DNA from: Tubiluchus corallicola
Taxonomy: Eukaryota > Priapulida > Priapulimorpha > Priapulimorphida > Tubiluchidae
Direction: 5' to 3'
Assembly: GCA_030141605.1 (NCBI GenBank)
Contig: JAQGDQ010000170.1
Coordinates: forward strand, 254,001 to 318,000
DNA length: 64,000 nucleotides
Position numbers and translations under genes: made by a program. Under the pieces are notes generated by a model, which made no database searches, had not been told where the DNA came from, and was given only the letters and a program-made list of their open reading frames with translations. Shown in pieces: positions 33,001 through 47,200 of the stretch (positions within the stretch are counted from its first letter, which is position 1; each line of letters opens with the position of its first letter).

Positions 33001-36000
33001 TGAATCACATTGGTTGCTGATGAAAAAAGCAAGTCACAAGTAAAGCCAAAGAAGTGTAAGCAATACATAAATTTCAAGAAAACACCCAACAAAAAACAGA
33101 CAGAAAAAACAACCAGTATAAGAACCTTATCAAGACACTAGAAGTTTTTCTGCCCAACTTCAAAATAGCTAGGATTTACCTTGTGTAATTCCAATTAACT
33201 ATATAGACAAATACTTTTGCAGGTAATATATGTACATCTCACAAGCCAGGTAAATATGGGAAATGAGAATAAACTAATTTTATACAACATTCTGTCCAAC
33301 ATTATGCCCAAAAATTACCTTGTATCTGGCTCCTTTGCCTCCTTTTCAGGCTCAGGTTCAGGCTCAGGCTCTGGTTCAGGAGGCAGCGGTCGCATGCCTT
33401 CGGGAAGCTCCAAGACACACATTGCCTGTGTCGTGGTTCGGGCTGACAATGAAAACCGTGTCAGTTCGCTAGAAGAGTTGAGGTAGAAACCCTCTCCTTC
33501 TTGGGCAAATACGAGTGAGGCTATACCTCTGCAATGAAGAATCTGGTATTAGACAGAGACTGCATAACATGAATTTGCAAATACAGCTGGAGGAAACATA
33601 AATACTAAAATAGCAGTTGTAACATTAGCAATAATCAAAGTCATTGCAGTCATAAACCGAAAAATTTAATAATATTTTTTACCGGTCACCAACATGTGGG
33701 AACAGTCAAACAAACAATTTGGGCCAGAATTTCATTACATATTTTGACAGAAGCTACACAAAGGCCCACCATGAGAATTTACAAGAATCCAAAGAATCAG
33801 GGTTTGAATTAGCTCGGTTACAATGATTCTAGATTACAGAAACAGTGAAATTAAATTAAATAAATTTTAGTGATTAATTTCACTACTTTCAAAAATTATA
33901 TTCCTATCACTACTAGTATTTTTTCAGAATGAAGCTTAACAGTTTCTGATTCAATCTCGGAATGATTTAGAACTCTGGTGATTTTGACAAATGGCCATTT
34001 TCTACAACAAAGAGGTTTTCGCCTTCTTGTTTGTATTTCCGTTTTTGTTGACTGGGCATTAACAGTAAAATTTTTGATTTTTAAGCACCGCTGTGAAAAA
34101 ATTTAGATTCACGTTAATGAGCATTGGTGTGTCTGTTTAGTTTTGGGGATTTACAATGAAATTCTGGTCTTGAGATTAGCTTCTACTAAAAGAGTTGTGC
34201 CAGTGAATTCCAAAAATTACATTCTAACTTCACTTACTGAATGTCATCTTTGTCCATACAAGGTTTAAGAAGCTGCTTACGAAGTTGTGGAATACTGTAA
34301 ATACTGACTTCACCGTGTTGTGACAGGCATGTGATGCACCATTCACTATATTCTTCATCTGTAAGAGGAACACACAGAAACTTAGTCTGATAAATCATTC
34401 TAAGCAGATTAACTAAAATCAGCCAAACAATTACTTAACTGTTATTTAGGGGATTCAACTGTTCTTGTGTTGCTTAAGCTGCAGAGCCAGATTAGTTGCA
34501 TAAGTTTCTTTTCACTGCCGCTATTAATGCTATATATTACAGTATTATTCTCACATTATAGCAAGTCAGAATGCTTTTAAAAGAATTTATTAAAAAGAAC
34601 AGGTCGTAAATTTTTACCTAAAAGATCATTACCAATTGGTCTTCAAGTGCTAAGTACAGTGTTACATAATATAATAATCTGTTTTCCATTAAACAAAGAC
34701 TTTTGCACACTTAAAGCAGTAGTTGAACATACTTTGTAAAATTAAAACGTACATTGTATTGCAAAACTAGTAAAAATTAGCAGAATAAAAGGAATCACTG
34801 TGCAGAGTGGTAGGAATCTAATGAATAGAATCAACAGAATGATAGGAAATAACAGCAAACAAGGAAATTTCAAAACATAAAAAATTATCATGTGTAAGAA
34901 TGGTACAGACCATAAATAGTGAAGCACTGTGCTTGGTGTTTGAGGTAAGCTATTATTAGGTGGGGTAAAAGAAGAGAGAGGCAAAAAAGGTAATAAATAA
35001 TAATCCACAAAGCTAGATACATACTGACTATTTGTATGTGAGTGTCATCCACCTTATAACATTTTTTTTGCAAGTTCAAAATGGTACTTTAAACTCTGTG
35101 CATATGAAAATTTTATAATGCATTTAATAAATACATAAACACATCAATTTGAGAACATTGGCATAACAACAAACAAAAATTTGCAGAATTAAGCAATGAT
35201 AACAACATCGCACACACGATTTTGCACTAAAAAACAAAGCTGAAAGCTGGCATGCATCTTGCCTGGTAGCGCCACCACTGTCCCATCTTCAGATCGGGTC
35301 ACTTTTGGTACGATATCAACTGCATGTATTAACCATAATGCTTTTAATTATAAGGCAAAAAAGGGCAATACTGTATAGCATAAAAAGGTAATAAAACTAA
35401 AAAATCACAAAATTTAAAAAAATATCAATTAAATTCTAAACACCAATAAAAAAATTTGTGAGTGTTTAGACATGATAGATAATAGCAATCCAGTGAAACG
35501 CTGCACAGATATATATCTGGTGTTATTATATAGTATGCAGTCCTGCTGAAATGCTATTGTTTTCATGTGTAAACATACCCTTATTATTCAGAAGAACAAA
35601 ATGCATTATAAAAGTCACTCTAGAAAAAAATTATTCTAAGACAATGCTATAATATTTGGATAACAACTAAGAGATAGCAAACTAACTTAAACTGATAAAT
35701 AAACAGTTACAGTAGAATTATTTTAAATATAAAAACTGGATTTATTATTAACTAATGTTTGAATGAATGCTAATATAATCCCTATAATAGTAAAGATTAG
35801 ATGTTTAGGTTGTACTATGTAAAAATAGAAAAATGTACAGGTAAATGTAGATGCAGAATCATGAAGATCTGCAAATTGTACTGAGAAACATGCAAATTCT
35901 GTTTAAAAAAAAGCAAATATGAAGAATATCTATCTTTTAGATTTTACTTCTACAATAGAAAATCCACTCTAATGCTTACTAGAAATATGGTTTAAAAACA

Positions 36001-38135
36001 TGCAAGTGAAATTTCTTGTATAACAAATACACAGTGTGTTTAGAATAAATTTTACATTCAGTTAAAAAACACAAACGAAACATACTTTTGCTGCTTGTAT
36101 ATTTGACAAATCCTATCTTGCGTACGAGTGCTCCATGATGTGAAACAAGTTTGTATTTCCCATGGGGCTTTAAGCTAGGAAGCTGAAATACCTGAAATTG
36201 TCAAATTAAGTTTAAAGTCACATGTAAAATACATTTATTTATGAAGAGGCAGAATATCATGATTTGGATCATTTTACAGACTTGCTTTCTAAACTAATAG
36301 TACTGTTAATCCTTCTAGGAGTATTTCAGTTTCTATAAATTAATGAAATGTATTGACTGATTAATTAACTAATTATTGTAGATATGTTATCAGGTTGTTA
36401 ATCATGATTTTTTATTTATTTTGAAACTGCGGATATTAGCTCCAATGTCAAATATAGGAGTACTCGACTACAGTCTGCTGGTAGAAAAAGCAGTAAGAAA
36501 TTTGTTTTTAGTGAGATGTGTGTCCGACCCCTAGTTGAGGAAAAACAATAATCATCAATGATTTTTCATGCCAACCATAGGATCCCTCCCATGTCTTCTC
36601 ACAGCAGAAGAAAATAACATCATTAAACAACTATTTTCCATTTTGTTCTACAACTTTGAAATTTTTGCTCATTAAAGACAGCAAGTTGGTGGCTCTTTAA
36701 ACACACTTATTATCAGGTCAATGACAGAGCATGTACATTGCTACTAAAACAGTTATTGAGCATAGGTTTTACTTCCTATGTAAAATTAATCATAGCTAAA
36801 ATTTCAGTAAAGAATTACACAAAGAAACTCAACAAAACTACAATTTCACCAAAAGTCAGCAAAATTCTACCATTAATGTTAATCACACAAAAGGCATAAA
36901 AAATCAACTTTTACAGTTCATGGTTTGCAATTACTAACCTTAAATTGCTCCATTGAGCATATAATAACTTTATGGTTTGCATCATTTGCAGCAGATTGCT
37001 CCTTTGTAATAGCTGCTGGATACACCGGGTAACCTTTATTGTCGATAACTTGGATCGCTGCCACGGCACCTCTGTGCTTCAACTGTATTTCTTTTGCTAA
37101 AAAAATAAACTGTGTTAGTTGTACATTAAATGAGGCACATTAAAAGCAAAAACTTGCAACATTAATTTTTGTAAAGTCAAGAAGCTTCATTTATGTGATG
37201 ATTAAAATGGCCTTTAAAAAAGTAAATATGAACAGAATGAAATAAAAGATAAATTACATTAAACAAAGTTGTAAATACAGCAACAGTAGTAATATTTTTG
37301 TGAAATTTGGAATGGGTGCCTGCGAATGCACTGTGGCAGTTATATTCTGTCAGTTTTACGGATTAAAATGTACGAAAGATGAGATACTAATTATGAACGT
37401 AATTCACAATAAAAACACCAGGCTTGCATAATATCACAATTATAATAGTATAATACATTATAATATAATAATAAGTGATAACTAGCGTAACAGTTGCATA
37501 CCTAACTGAGCAGTCACTCCTTCCTCTGTTCGCTTCTCTTCACCTGGCATGGTGATACTATAAATGTAAATGGTCCCGGCACTCGTTCCAGCCCACAGAG
37601 TTGGCCCAGCCGCAGCTCCTACATGAAATGTACAACAGTAACTGCAAGTGCTTTTCAGATTTAAATTCACGATAGCTTAGGGATTTGCACTGCCTTTCAG
37701 AACGATCTATCTATTGATTTCTTATACTATTTGCATTAAAATTTTGTCCTACTAAATAACAAAAAAGTTACAATTTATGAATGCAAGTGCAAACAAGTTC
37801 AGATATATGTTTGGAACTACCTGCCTTGAAGCCGAATAATAGAATAGTATTCAAATTCTTGCCACTTACAAGCTTGTTACATTCATCAAGGACATAATAT
37901 TCATCATCAAATACATTCATAATTTATAAACAGGTAATTATATACTAAATATTGTTTCGACTGAATGTACTTCTGATAATTCGTAATAAGAATATTATAT
38001 TTTGCACATTTTATAGGCACAAACACTGACTGTATTAGAAGTTCTAGTCTCTATCAACGTACTCTTCACAGCTTATACTTTATAAAGTAGCACTGTAATC
38101 TTATACTACATGTAATAAGTAAATAATAACAGACA

Positions 38136-38174
<39 letters not shown>

Positions 38175-38187
38175 TATAATAATAATC

Positions 38188-38238
<51 letters not shown>

Positions 38239-41200
38239 TAATAATAATACAATAATAAGTAACACTAACTACAATTGTAAATTAAGAAAATATTACATAA
38301 ATGCACTCACCAGTCACAAGGAATGTAGTGGAGAAATAGAGGCTTCTCACCATGGAAATCATACTGTCGTCCGTACTTGCTTCCAATACCTCGGGTGATT
38401 TTGATCTAACCTCTTCTTTCGCGCTAAACAAAAATTGTGTACAAAATTAGAGAAAAATATAGATGTTCCTGTTTAAATGATTGTGATTATAAAATTGATA
38501 CAGTTTTACTGAATAAAAAAACACATTGAATTTGTAGATGCTGGAATTCTGTAAGTGCATTCACATTCATTCCAACGTACTAACCAGTTTTTAAAACATA
38601 CCAAATAAAGTATATCACACTTCATTTGCATGAAAAAAATAGCAGAACAAATTATGCCCATAATACTCGTGCCAATTATATTCCATCTTTCTCTAATGCA
38701 AATGTGGGATGATGGGATGATGGTGCGGTGATTGCTTAACAACCAAGATCAAGCAATATTCAGCCTGGTCAATAATTGGATGCATAACAACTTTTATGTC
38801 ATTTCATCTGCCATAATTTCCCCAGCCATTTACCTTACTGTGGTGGAATGATTGCACATGGACAAAAACCAAATGTGGTTTACGCACCGTTTGGGTCTTG
38901 CCTTACCCATGTACATAGCTTAACAGCTTGTCTCATCGCATATACACTATAAACTCTGATTTAAAGAAACAGGTGACTACAGTATATTCAAAATGGTCAC
39001 TATTAATATACAGGGAAAACAAGACATAAAATGGCATTTTTGTAAAATATTCAACTTTGTCATTTAAAAAGATTCAAAATAATAGTACCCTTCATCTTTT
39101 GCAGACTCTTTCTTTTCTTCCTCTTTCTTGGTCTCTTCTTTTTCTTCAGGTTGAGCTGAAACATTACGGATAAATGAAGATAAACTAAAAAACGAGCTAA
39201 ATAATAACAGTAAAAAATAAGAGTAAAGAATAATGAAGCCAATTGTTTTCTGTGTTGTACACTCCTATAATTTGATAAATTCAAGCAACAAAAAAGTGTT
39301 TCAAGTTTCACAAGTTTCAAAACATTTATGTTACGAAATTACATTACTTTGTCATAATTTTATGTGAATGCACCATTCATGTTTGCACATTCTGTTCAAT
39401 ATCTATTAAATTTTCAGCAAACTTTGGCAGTTGGCAAGCTTCCTTAAAATGGGCTTTTTGTGCTACGAATCATTATTGTAAAATGTTAGTAAAACATTTG
39501 GATAGCTGCGCCACATGTCGTTACACAACTGTACTATGTGGACATAGCATGGCCAGACACTTTGCCATGTTTTGAATTCCTACTTGCAAACATCGAAATT
39601 TTCTTGAAGTTTCAGACATCCGACAAGTTTGAAATAAACTTTATCATTAACATTTTTAGTAAACAGAAAATCGATAAAAATATGTGATCTGCTGTATCGA
39701 CTGCTAGTAACAAGCTGGAGTGTCTTAAAAAAAATTCAATGCATGTAGCATGAATGTGTGACACTATACAACATAATGCCTACAGGAATTAAAATGAAAA
39801 GAAACCTGAATTTCTTTTAAAGTGGGTATCGTACACACACAAGCTTGTTACTAACCAATATAATTTTTCAAGCCGTTTTTTCGGAAGCTTAACATTAAAA
39901 ATCTCCTTTTTTGTATTTTATAAAACTGCTCATGTTCTACTATTTCATCAAAGTAAAAAATTAACCTGTCTTTTCTGTTTCTGCAGCAGTTTCTTCAGCA
40001 GGTGCAGGCTTTGGCTCAGCTGGTGGCTCCTGCGTATCTGAAACAGGTGCAGTTTCAGCCTCTGTTGCTGGTGAAGTTTCTTCTTTCTTCTCTTTCTCAT
40101 CTCCCTCCCCCTCTTTCTTTTCTGCTTCTGCGGGTGGTGCTGTTTCTTCTTTAACTGCTGTATCTCCAGCTTCTTTCTTCTCACTGTAAAATTATTGGAA
40201 ATCATTTTACTTCAATGTATAAAAAACGCAAAGCTATCAAAAAGTCTGTGTAACTAACATCAATGAAGATTACTAACTCTTTATGAGTACCTCAAAAGAG
40301 GCACACAAAAAATCGTGTTTTCCTTAGTTTGCGAATAATTGCAAATTGCGAACTGGTTAAAATTTTTTCATTCACCTAGTAAATAATTTTTTTTAATACC
40401 AGCTTTCTGCATTTTATACTGGGTGTTTTTAAGAAAACGTAAACTTGTTCAAAAACTGTTTACTAAAAAGTCAATGGACGCTTGCCTTTCTTTTGGTTCT
40501 TCTTTCTTCTTTTCTTTTTTCTCTTTCTTGCTCTCCTCTTCTCCACCTCCAGAAGTATGGGGTCTACGAACTCGTATCTGGCGGATACGTCGAAATGATT
40601 CACGAAGTGACTTGCGCAGCCTCTTGCCTTTCGCACCTACAACAGCAAGAAATGTATGGAACTTTAAAGTGTTACATCTGTATATATATATATACACACT
40701 AGATCGAGACTTTTCGTTTGACGTACAGATCAGCAAAAATGATGCCGTAGTTGGCGCTGTAGCCATCAATAATGAAAATAAAATTCCACATTTTGGAGTT
40801 TCATTATTTTGTGCAATTTACTTTGTGATTCTGATACTTTATGTGACCCTCTAATTTTTAATGCTTGGCATATTTTAACTAATCGCGAGTAATGCGTATC
40901 ATTCGATCATTCGAACTTTGCATATCTAATTGTATTTGTAATATAATTTTTAGATGCATATGGTACTTAATTTAGTTTAATATACATATACATTTCATAT
41001 AGATATGCATAAACATTTACATTTCTTGTATATGTGTTCATGGTATGCAATGCACTGAAATAAACTACCAATTAAATAAATAAATAAACAAATTTCGCTA
41101 AGACAAATTAAAAAGAAAAAGATTTCAGACCTCTTTTACTAGATAGTTTAGCAAAACACAATAAGCACAACCGAAGAAACTACAAAGCAAAATGGTCACA

Positions 41201-44200
41201 TAAATGAGCATTGTGTGCTACATAAACCGTTGCAGAACAACTTTGTAACTGAATACAAACCAGAATCGGTGGCTGCCATGGACAAAGCATCCAGAGTACA
41301 GCGAGAAATAACTTCCTTCTTTTGTACATAATCATAAAGGGTAAAACCGTGTGCTGTGCCACCGGCAACCAAGCCCCACTCGTTGCACAGAGACAATGCA
41401 GTACAAGATGCTGGAGGCGTCATCTGGAGCACAGTTGTGGGCTGAAATCCAGGAGGAAGTTTCTGAGCACCGTCTTTTGGAGTTAGAGCCTCATGGCCTT
41501 TCCAAATGAAATTGTCTCTGTCATTGACAATCTGAACATAGACCTCCTAAAAACAGAAATATTCAATAAACTGTTCATCTTTTTTACTATTCAGTATGAA
41601 CAATGTGAATAAGTACGCAAGCAGCTTCAGTAATTCACAATCAACAGACACATCGTTTTAGCTTAGTACAATGAAAAATAAGGCATCTACAGTAGAAAGC
41701 ACAACATTATCACAATCTTGATAAAAAACTTCACTCAAGAATGTAGTTTTGAATTTATTGTTTTACACAATATAAACAATGCCTTTCTTAATGATATCAT
41801 TAGAACTAGACAAAAAAATAAAGATATAGGAGTTGACTAGCATTGAGTAATCAACTAATTGTTAACAGATATCTGCAAAATCATAAACTTACATGAAGTT
41901 CAACCTCCTTTTCTTCTGTTGACATTTGAAGTACAATGACCTGTCCGGCAGTGCCGCCAATACTTAATGTTCCTGTGCTGGGACAGAGTGCCAGTTTCTG
42001 AATGCCAAATCGGGGATCATCACTGTATGGATCAAATGTGCCAGTCTGCAGAGGAAAAAATGAGACTAGATCAAACAGCTTCAAATAATTATCAAAAGCA
42101 ACTTGGAATCTGCAAAACTGTGATGCTAAAATTCAGCAATCAGTTTGAAAGCTTGTTTATCATTGTTAGCAGATATCTACAACGGTCAGAACAATGTAAA
42201 TTAAAATATTACATACAAAATGCAAGAAAAAGTAAAAAAGGAACAGAGGTACAGTTTAATTACTTATAAATCTATTGAAGCCTACAAATAATATTGCCGT
42301 ATGCTTAACAACTTTTAAGCCTTTATAATTGTGCAGGTTTGACAAATACAAGTCACTAACGAAAACGAATTCAACATCTATTCGGTGTTTTTAAAAAAAT
42401 CAACAATAGAATAGCAGCAAGTCTTTTACCTTGCACTATTGGCATGTTGTCACTTAAATCTTGTTAGAGACATAAAATATTGTACTATGGGTGATAATCT
42501 AGATGACACAGTTTTTTACAATCCACACACATAGTAAAGTGAATACCATATGCTATAAAATTAATAAAGCACAGCAAACGTAATATCCAATTTTTGTGTG
42601 CAGCTCCGCAAAACTCACAACTATTGCACTCATTGCAAAATGCATTAAGGCGTCAGTGTGCAGGAACTATATACAGTGCAGTCTGCGTAACACACACATA
42701 TTTGTACCTACTTAAATTGATGCCAAATTAGAATTAGATTGACTTTTGTTGAGTCACACTTAATTCTTCAGCATTATTTTAGTGATGTTGTAATAGTAAT
42801 AATAATAAGAGTAAGTAATTTTGTTTGGTGTTCACGTTAAACTTTAAAGACACGTACATACATTTTAGATGTACTTGACTTTAAAAGTTTAAATGTCTGC
42901 AGTCCAGTATCTTAGCATATGTGACTATGTGGATTAATAGCTATAAGCTAACTGTATTAGTGAAAAAGGAAGTAAACTACCAAATGCATACCAGTGCACA
43001 ACCCACTGCAAACTATAAAATATAAGCGTAACATACATAAGAGTCGAAAGCGCTCACTTTGCGGAAAGGTGGCCATTCTTCCTCATGATCTTGTGTTGGC
43101 TCATGATCACTTACAAAGTACGGAGCCGTCACTAGCTTGTAAATCAGCCTCATGGCAATGCCGGATGCATCCCAGAACCGTACTGAACCATCTTCATGTC
43201 TGTAAAAATGTTGTTTGCAAAAGAGATGGTAATAAAAGAAGTTCAATGGTGAGAGAACAATGTTGACATGCTAATTCTAAAGTGGAAAATGAAAAAGATG
43301 AATGAAAAAACAGAAATTGAATTCACACACATAGGCACTGTAATGTATGTACATTCTACAAAATTGTTTTTTAACCATATGTTGAAAGAGTGAAATAAAC
43401 AAATATAATCTTCACTGAATACCCAGTAAGAAGAAGATCTCTGTGGTCTCCAGCATCTGTCAGGTTCTTGCCACCAGATAAAGGCCATTCCTAATAAAAT
43501 AAAGTAAAAATGTTAAAAGTGTGACATTCTCCTTTCTGAATACATTTCTAAAAAGGCTAAAAGCCTAGAACTGTTCACTGGTAAAAATGTTTAAGCAATA
43601 TTTTTAACAGTTACCACTTTCTTCATGCTTTACATATTACTTATATGATATTATTGTAACATATTAAATCAATACATTAACCAACGTAATTAATCTTACT
43701 TATACAAATATTCACATGAAACGCATTACTTGGCTAGTACTCAGTGCTCGAGGTCATGGGCTGTGGAATACAGTGCTAAACATTTCTTTTTTGTTTAATA
43801 AATGCGTGGCTTAATACAACTTATGTTTAGATACAAACTATAACGGTGTTCATAAATACTTTAATGACGTCAGTGTCATAACTCCAAAATTCTTGCAGCA
43901 AACCTGCAAAAAAATACTAAATGAACTCTGTCAAAATTCAACATACTTTCTTGGAGAAGTCCTTTGCTTGATTATCTCCTGCCGCAATCAGGGCATTCCA
44001 CAGTTCTTCTGGAATGTTCCCGACATGAGATGAACATGTGATGGCGCTAGCATGAAGACTGGCTAAATAAGGCAAACGCATTGTTGGCCAAGCATCGTCC
44101 AGCAGATCAATAAAGATGATCTCTTCTTCCAACAATACGATAAGCGTGTATGGATTATCAAGTTCTAAATAAAAATTAAAATATTTAAGTGACAATTTCA

Positions 44201-47200
44201 GGTCAGGACTTCTAATAATTTACTCCTTGATAGCAACACGTACACAATGTTAGCCAGTCTGAAATGCATGTTAAATGCAAGATAATAAACTTTGTAGATA
44301 AGTAATAAGTAGATAGTGATACCTCCATCAGGAGAAGCCAAAACAACAAAACCAACCACTTTAGAAGTGAAGTCAAATGCAATGTGCTTGCTTCCGCGCA
44401 TGACTGTCACGGTATTACGATCTCCATAGCTGGCACGTGGCATTCCACCAGCAAAAACCAGATATGGATCACTTAAAATTGAAAAACAGAAAATCAGTTA
44501 CAAGTACAAATAACATTAAATAAACAATATCAGTGCATAAACAAAGAAATTAAAATGCAAAAAGATTAAGTTGTATCAAGTGCTGCAAAAATAATGTGAC
44601 GACGTTTTGATTACGATATTATAAAAAACAATGGAATCTCTTGAAAATTACAACACTGATGCCCTGACGGTATATGGTTGTGTGTAAACACCAAAAATTT
44701 TAGGTCATTCCCTTAGATTTTCCCAAAGACTCCGAATATTTAAATTAACAAGTGAAAAATTAAATGCTGGAAAAGAGTTCGTGTCACTATTGTTAAAATA
44801 TATAGTAAGTGCTCTCTCTATGTGTCCACTACTTTCAATGCAAACTAGGCACAAGCATTTCTTGCAACAGCCGATACAGTTTCTCAAACTATATAAAAAA
44901 GTTTTTTTCAACAGTTGATACAGTTTCTCACTTCTTTAAGGGGTATTTGGTTCAGCACTCAACAGTTTTTGCCGTTTGTTTCTCTGCATCAAAAAGTGCA
45001 CCTAACATACACTTTCTCTTTGAGGAAATTTCGCATGTCACAGTCAGAATTATAATTCCATTTTTTCTTGACAATAAATATTTTTCAGTGCTTTACTTTC
45101 TGTGGTGAAGGTGCTATGAAGTAAACTGGGTGATTTCGTTACTGTTTTACTGTCATGTCTTAAGTGCCTTATATATATATATATATCAATTTGGCTGTTT
45201 TTCAAATTGATGAATAGCTGGCTAAATTAAATTTGATTGAAGATTTAATTTTTGAACATGCAAAAGTTATTCGACCTTGAAAACCACTAAAGCTGTAAAC
45301 TTCTAATTTTCACTGCCTGAGTTTAATGTTTTGTAATACCATACTGTGAAATCTCAACTTTGTGAACAGTTGCTTCTAATATTGTCATCGTCTAAATATT
45401 TGGCACAATTTTTCTGTGCCACATGATACATTAAGAACTGCTCAAAACAGTTACCAAATTACTGGAACAATATGCCAATCAAAGTGACCATATACAGCAT
45501 TAAAAATCAAATTTTAATGGAACAGAATTTTAACATTTCAAATCAAATCAAACTAAAACCTTCATCACAACTAATTCTTTCACTAATTCTTTCTATAAAA
45601 ATAACTACAAAATCAATGTTTGGTAATATTTTATAAAAAAATGCTCAGCAAAGGGCGAAGATTTCAATATTTTTAAGGCCCATATAAAATTGGCAAACTC
45701 AGAAGGATTTATTACTACAGGTGTTTGGCACTGGGGTAGTTATGATCCTTCGACCCCTGAGCCTTGATCCCAAACTTTCTTCAAATCCCAAACCCCATTC
45801 CTGAACATTCAATCCAGTCCCGAACCTCGTTCCCGAACTTCTCATTCCGCCCCGGCCCCGATTACGAACTTTAAAAGTTGTTAATATTTGAAAAACAACG
45901 TTGCCTCCTGCTTTTGAGGCATACGAAGAAAAATGAGCCATTTATGAAGTTATTCATCAATTAGATTTCGCGATAGCATATTTTTTTATTGAGTTCTATT
46001 AATCATAACTGCATACGTGAGTAGCTTTTCATGCCACACACAGACAATGCACATTCAGTCACCTGGAAGTGTGATGCTTCTGCGTAAGTCGTGGATGTTA
46101 TCTGCCAATAATGTTGGAACAATTTACAAAAAATATATTCTTGTTTTACAGTGTTACCACTAGTACCGTTCCCATATAAATCCCACATAAATACCGCTTA
46201 AGCAGATATTTCTTCTTAGTCAGTAGGCTCCATGTATAATTATTCTTTCTAATAATTATTTTTACTTGATAGCAAAAAGATTACAGTTATGTTTATTTTA
46301 CATTTACTTAGCAATGCAAGATTTGGTTATGTAGAGATGCCACATTACGTTATGTAGAGTTGTAGAAGAACAATCTGAAATGTACTGCAGTAGCATGTTG
46401 TCAACTGCTGTAGAAGAAACTATTTGAACATACGAATAGATCAATCATGCCGCAGTTATCAATATTAACAAGAATGGAACTAAAATTGCAGAATTTCCCT
46501 GTATTACTGGTAATTGTTTTTATAATTCGGTGTCAGGAACCTCGATCCACAACATTTCGTCCTGACCCGAACTTCGATCCCGACCACTCGACCCTGAACC
46601 CCCAAAAATTCTGACCTCAAAATTAACGTCCCGAACCCCGATGCCATCCTGAACCTCAAAAAATGCATAAAGCACTTACTCAGAAGCGGATAGACATTCG
46701 ACCTTTGTGATTGGCTTGCATGGAAATGGGCCTGCAAAACAGAGTTACAATAATTAAGTACTGCAACATTACACATTGTAATGTTTTACTACATGTACTA
46801 GACTGAAAACTACTAGCAATGAACATCAGTTTCGATGTTTTTACATAATAAACTTTTTGTTCTATAGAAATTACAAATACCTAATTGTTGATAAAATCAG
46901 GCATTTAATCATGAACAAATTAATTTAAAAACATTCAGACAAATTGTAGCATGTGTTGACCCTTGCAAGGGTCATCGTTGGCTGATGTGAAACTGACTGT
47001 AAAATACAAAATACGATATTCAATACTATCAAAAAATTGCACTATATTTTGTTTTAGAGACATAAAATCATATCTATATAACAGGACAATCAGTTTTGAC
47101 TCTGATATTTGTTTTAAATAACACGGCACTTTTGCAATAAAACAGCATTAAAAGACGAGAACAGCGGTACCTGAAGTAGGTTTCACGAAAATCGCCTTAA

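Larger units (their letters stand above)
44472..46679 (-). other. Lgl intron 8
   Basis: Contains an (AT)n run at about 45172-45186 and two stretches of the degenerate TCCCGAAC repeat (45736-45870 and 46534-46659). Confidence 0.5.

Noticed and set aside
33217-33486. Plus-strand frame with a Gly-Ser repeat
   Set aside because: Antisense shadow of the Pro-Glu repeat in Lgl exon 24.
40449-40769. Long minus-strand frame as a separate arginine-rich protein
   Set aside because: The informative part is Lgl exon 15; the flanks of the frame are intron sequence beyond the splice sites.
45699-45941. Minus-strand Gly/Arg-rich frame resembling an RGG protein
   Set aside because: Produced by the TCCCGAAC minisatellite read in one frame.
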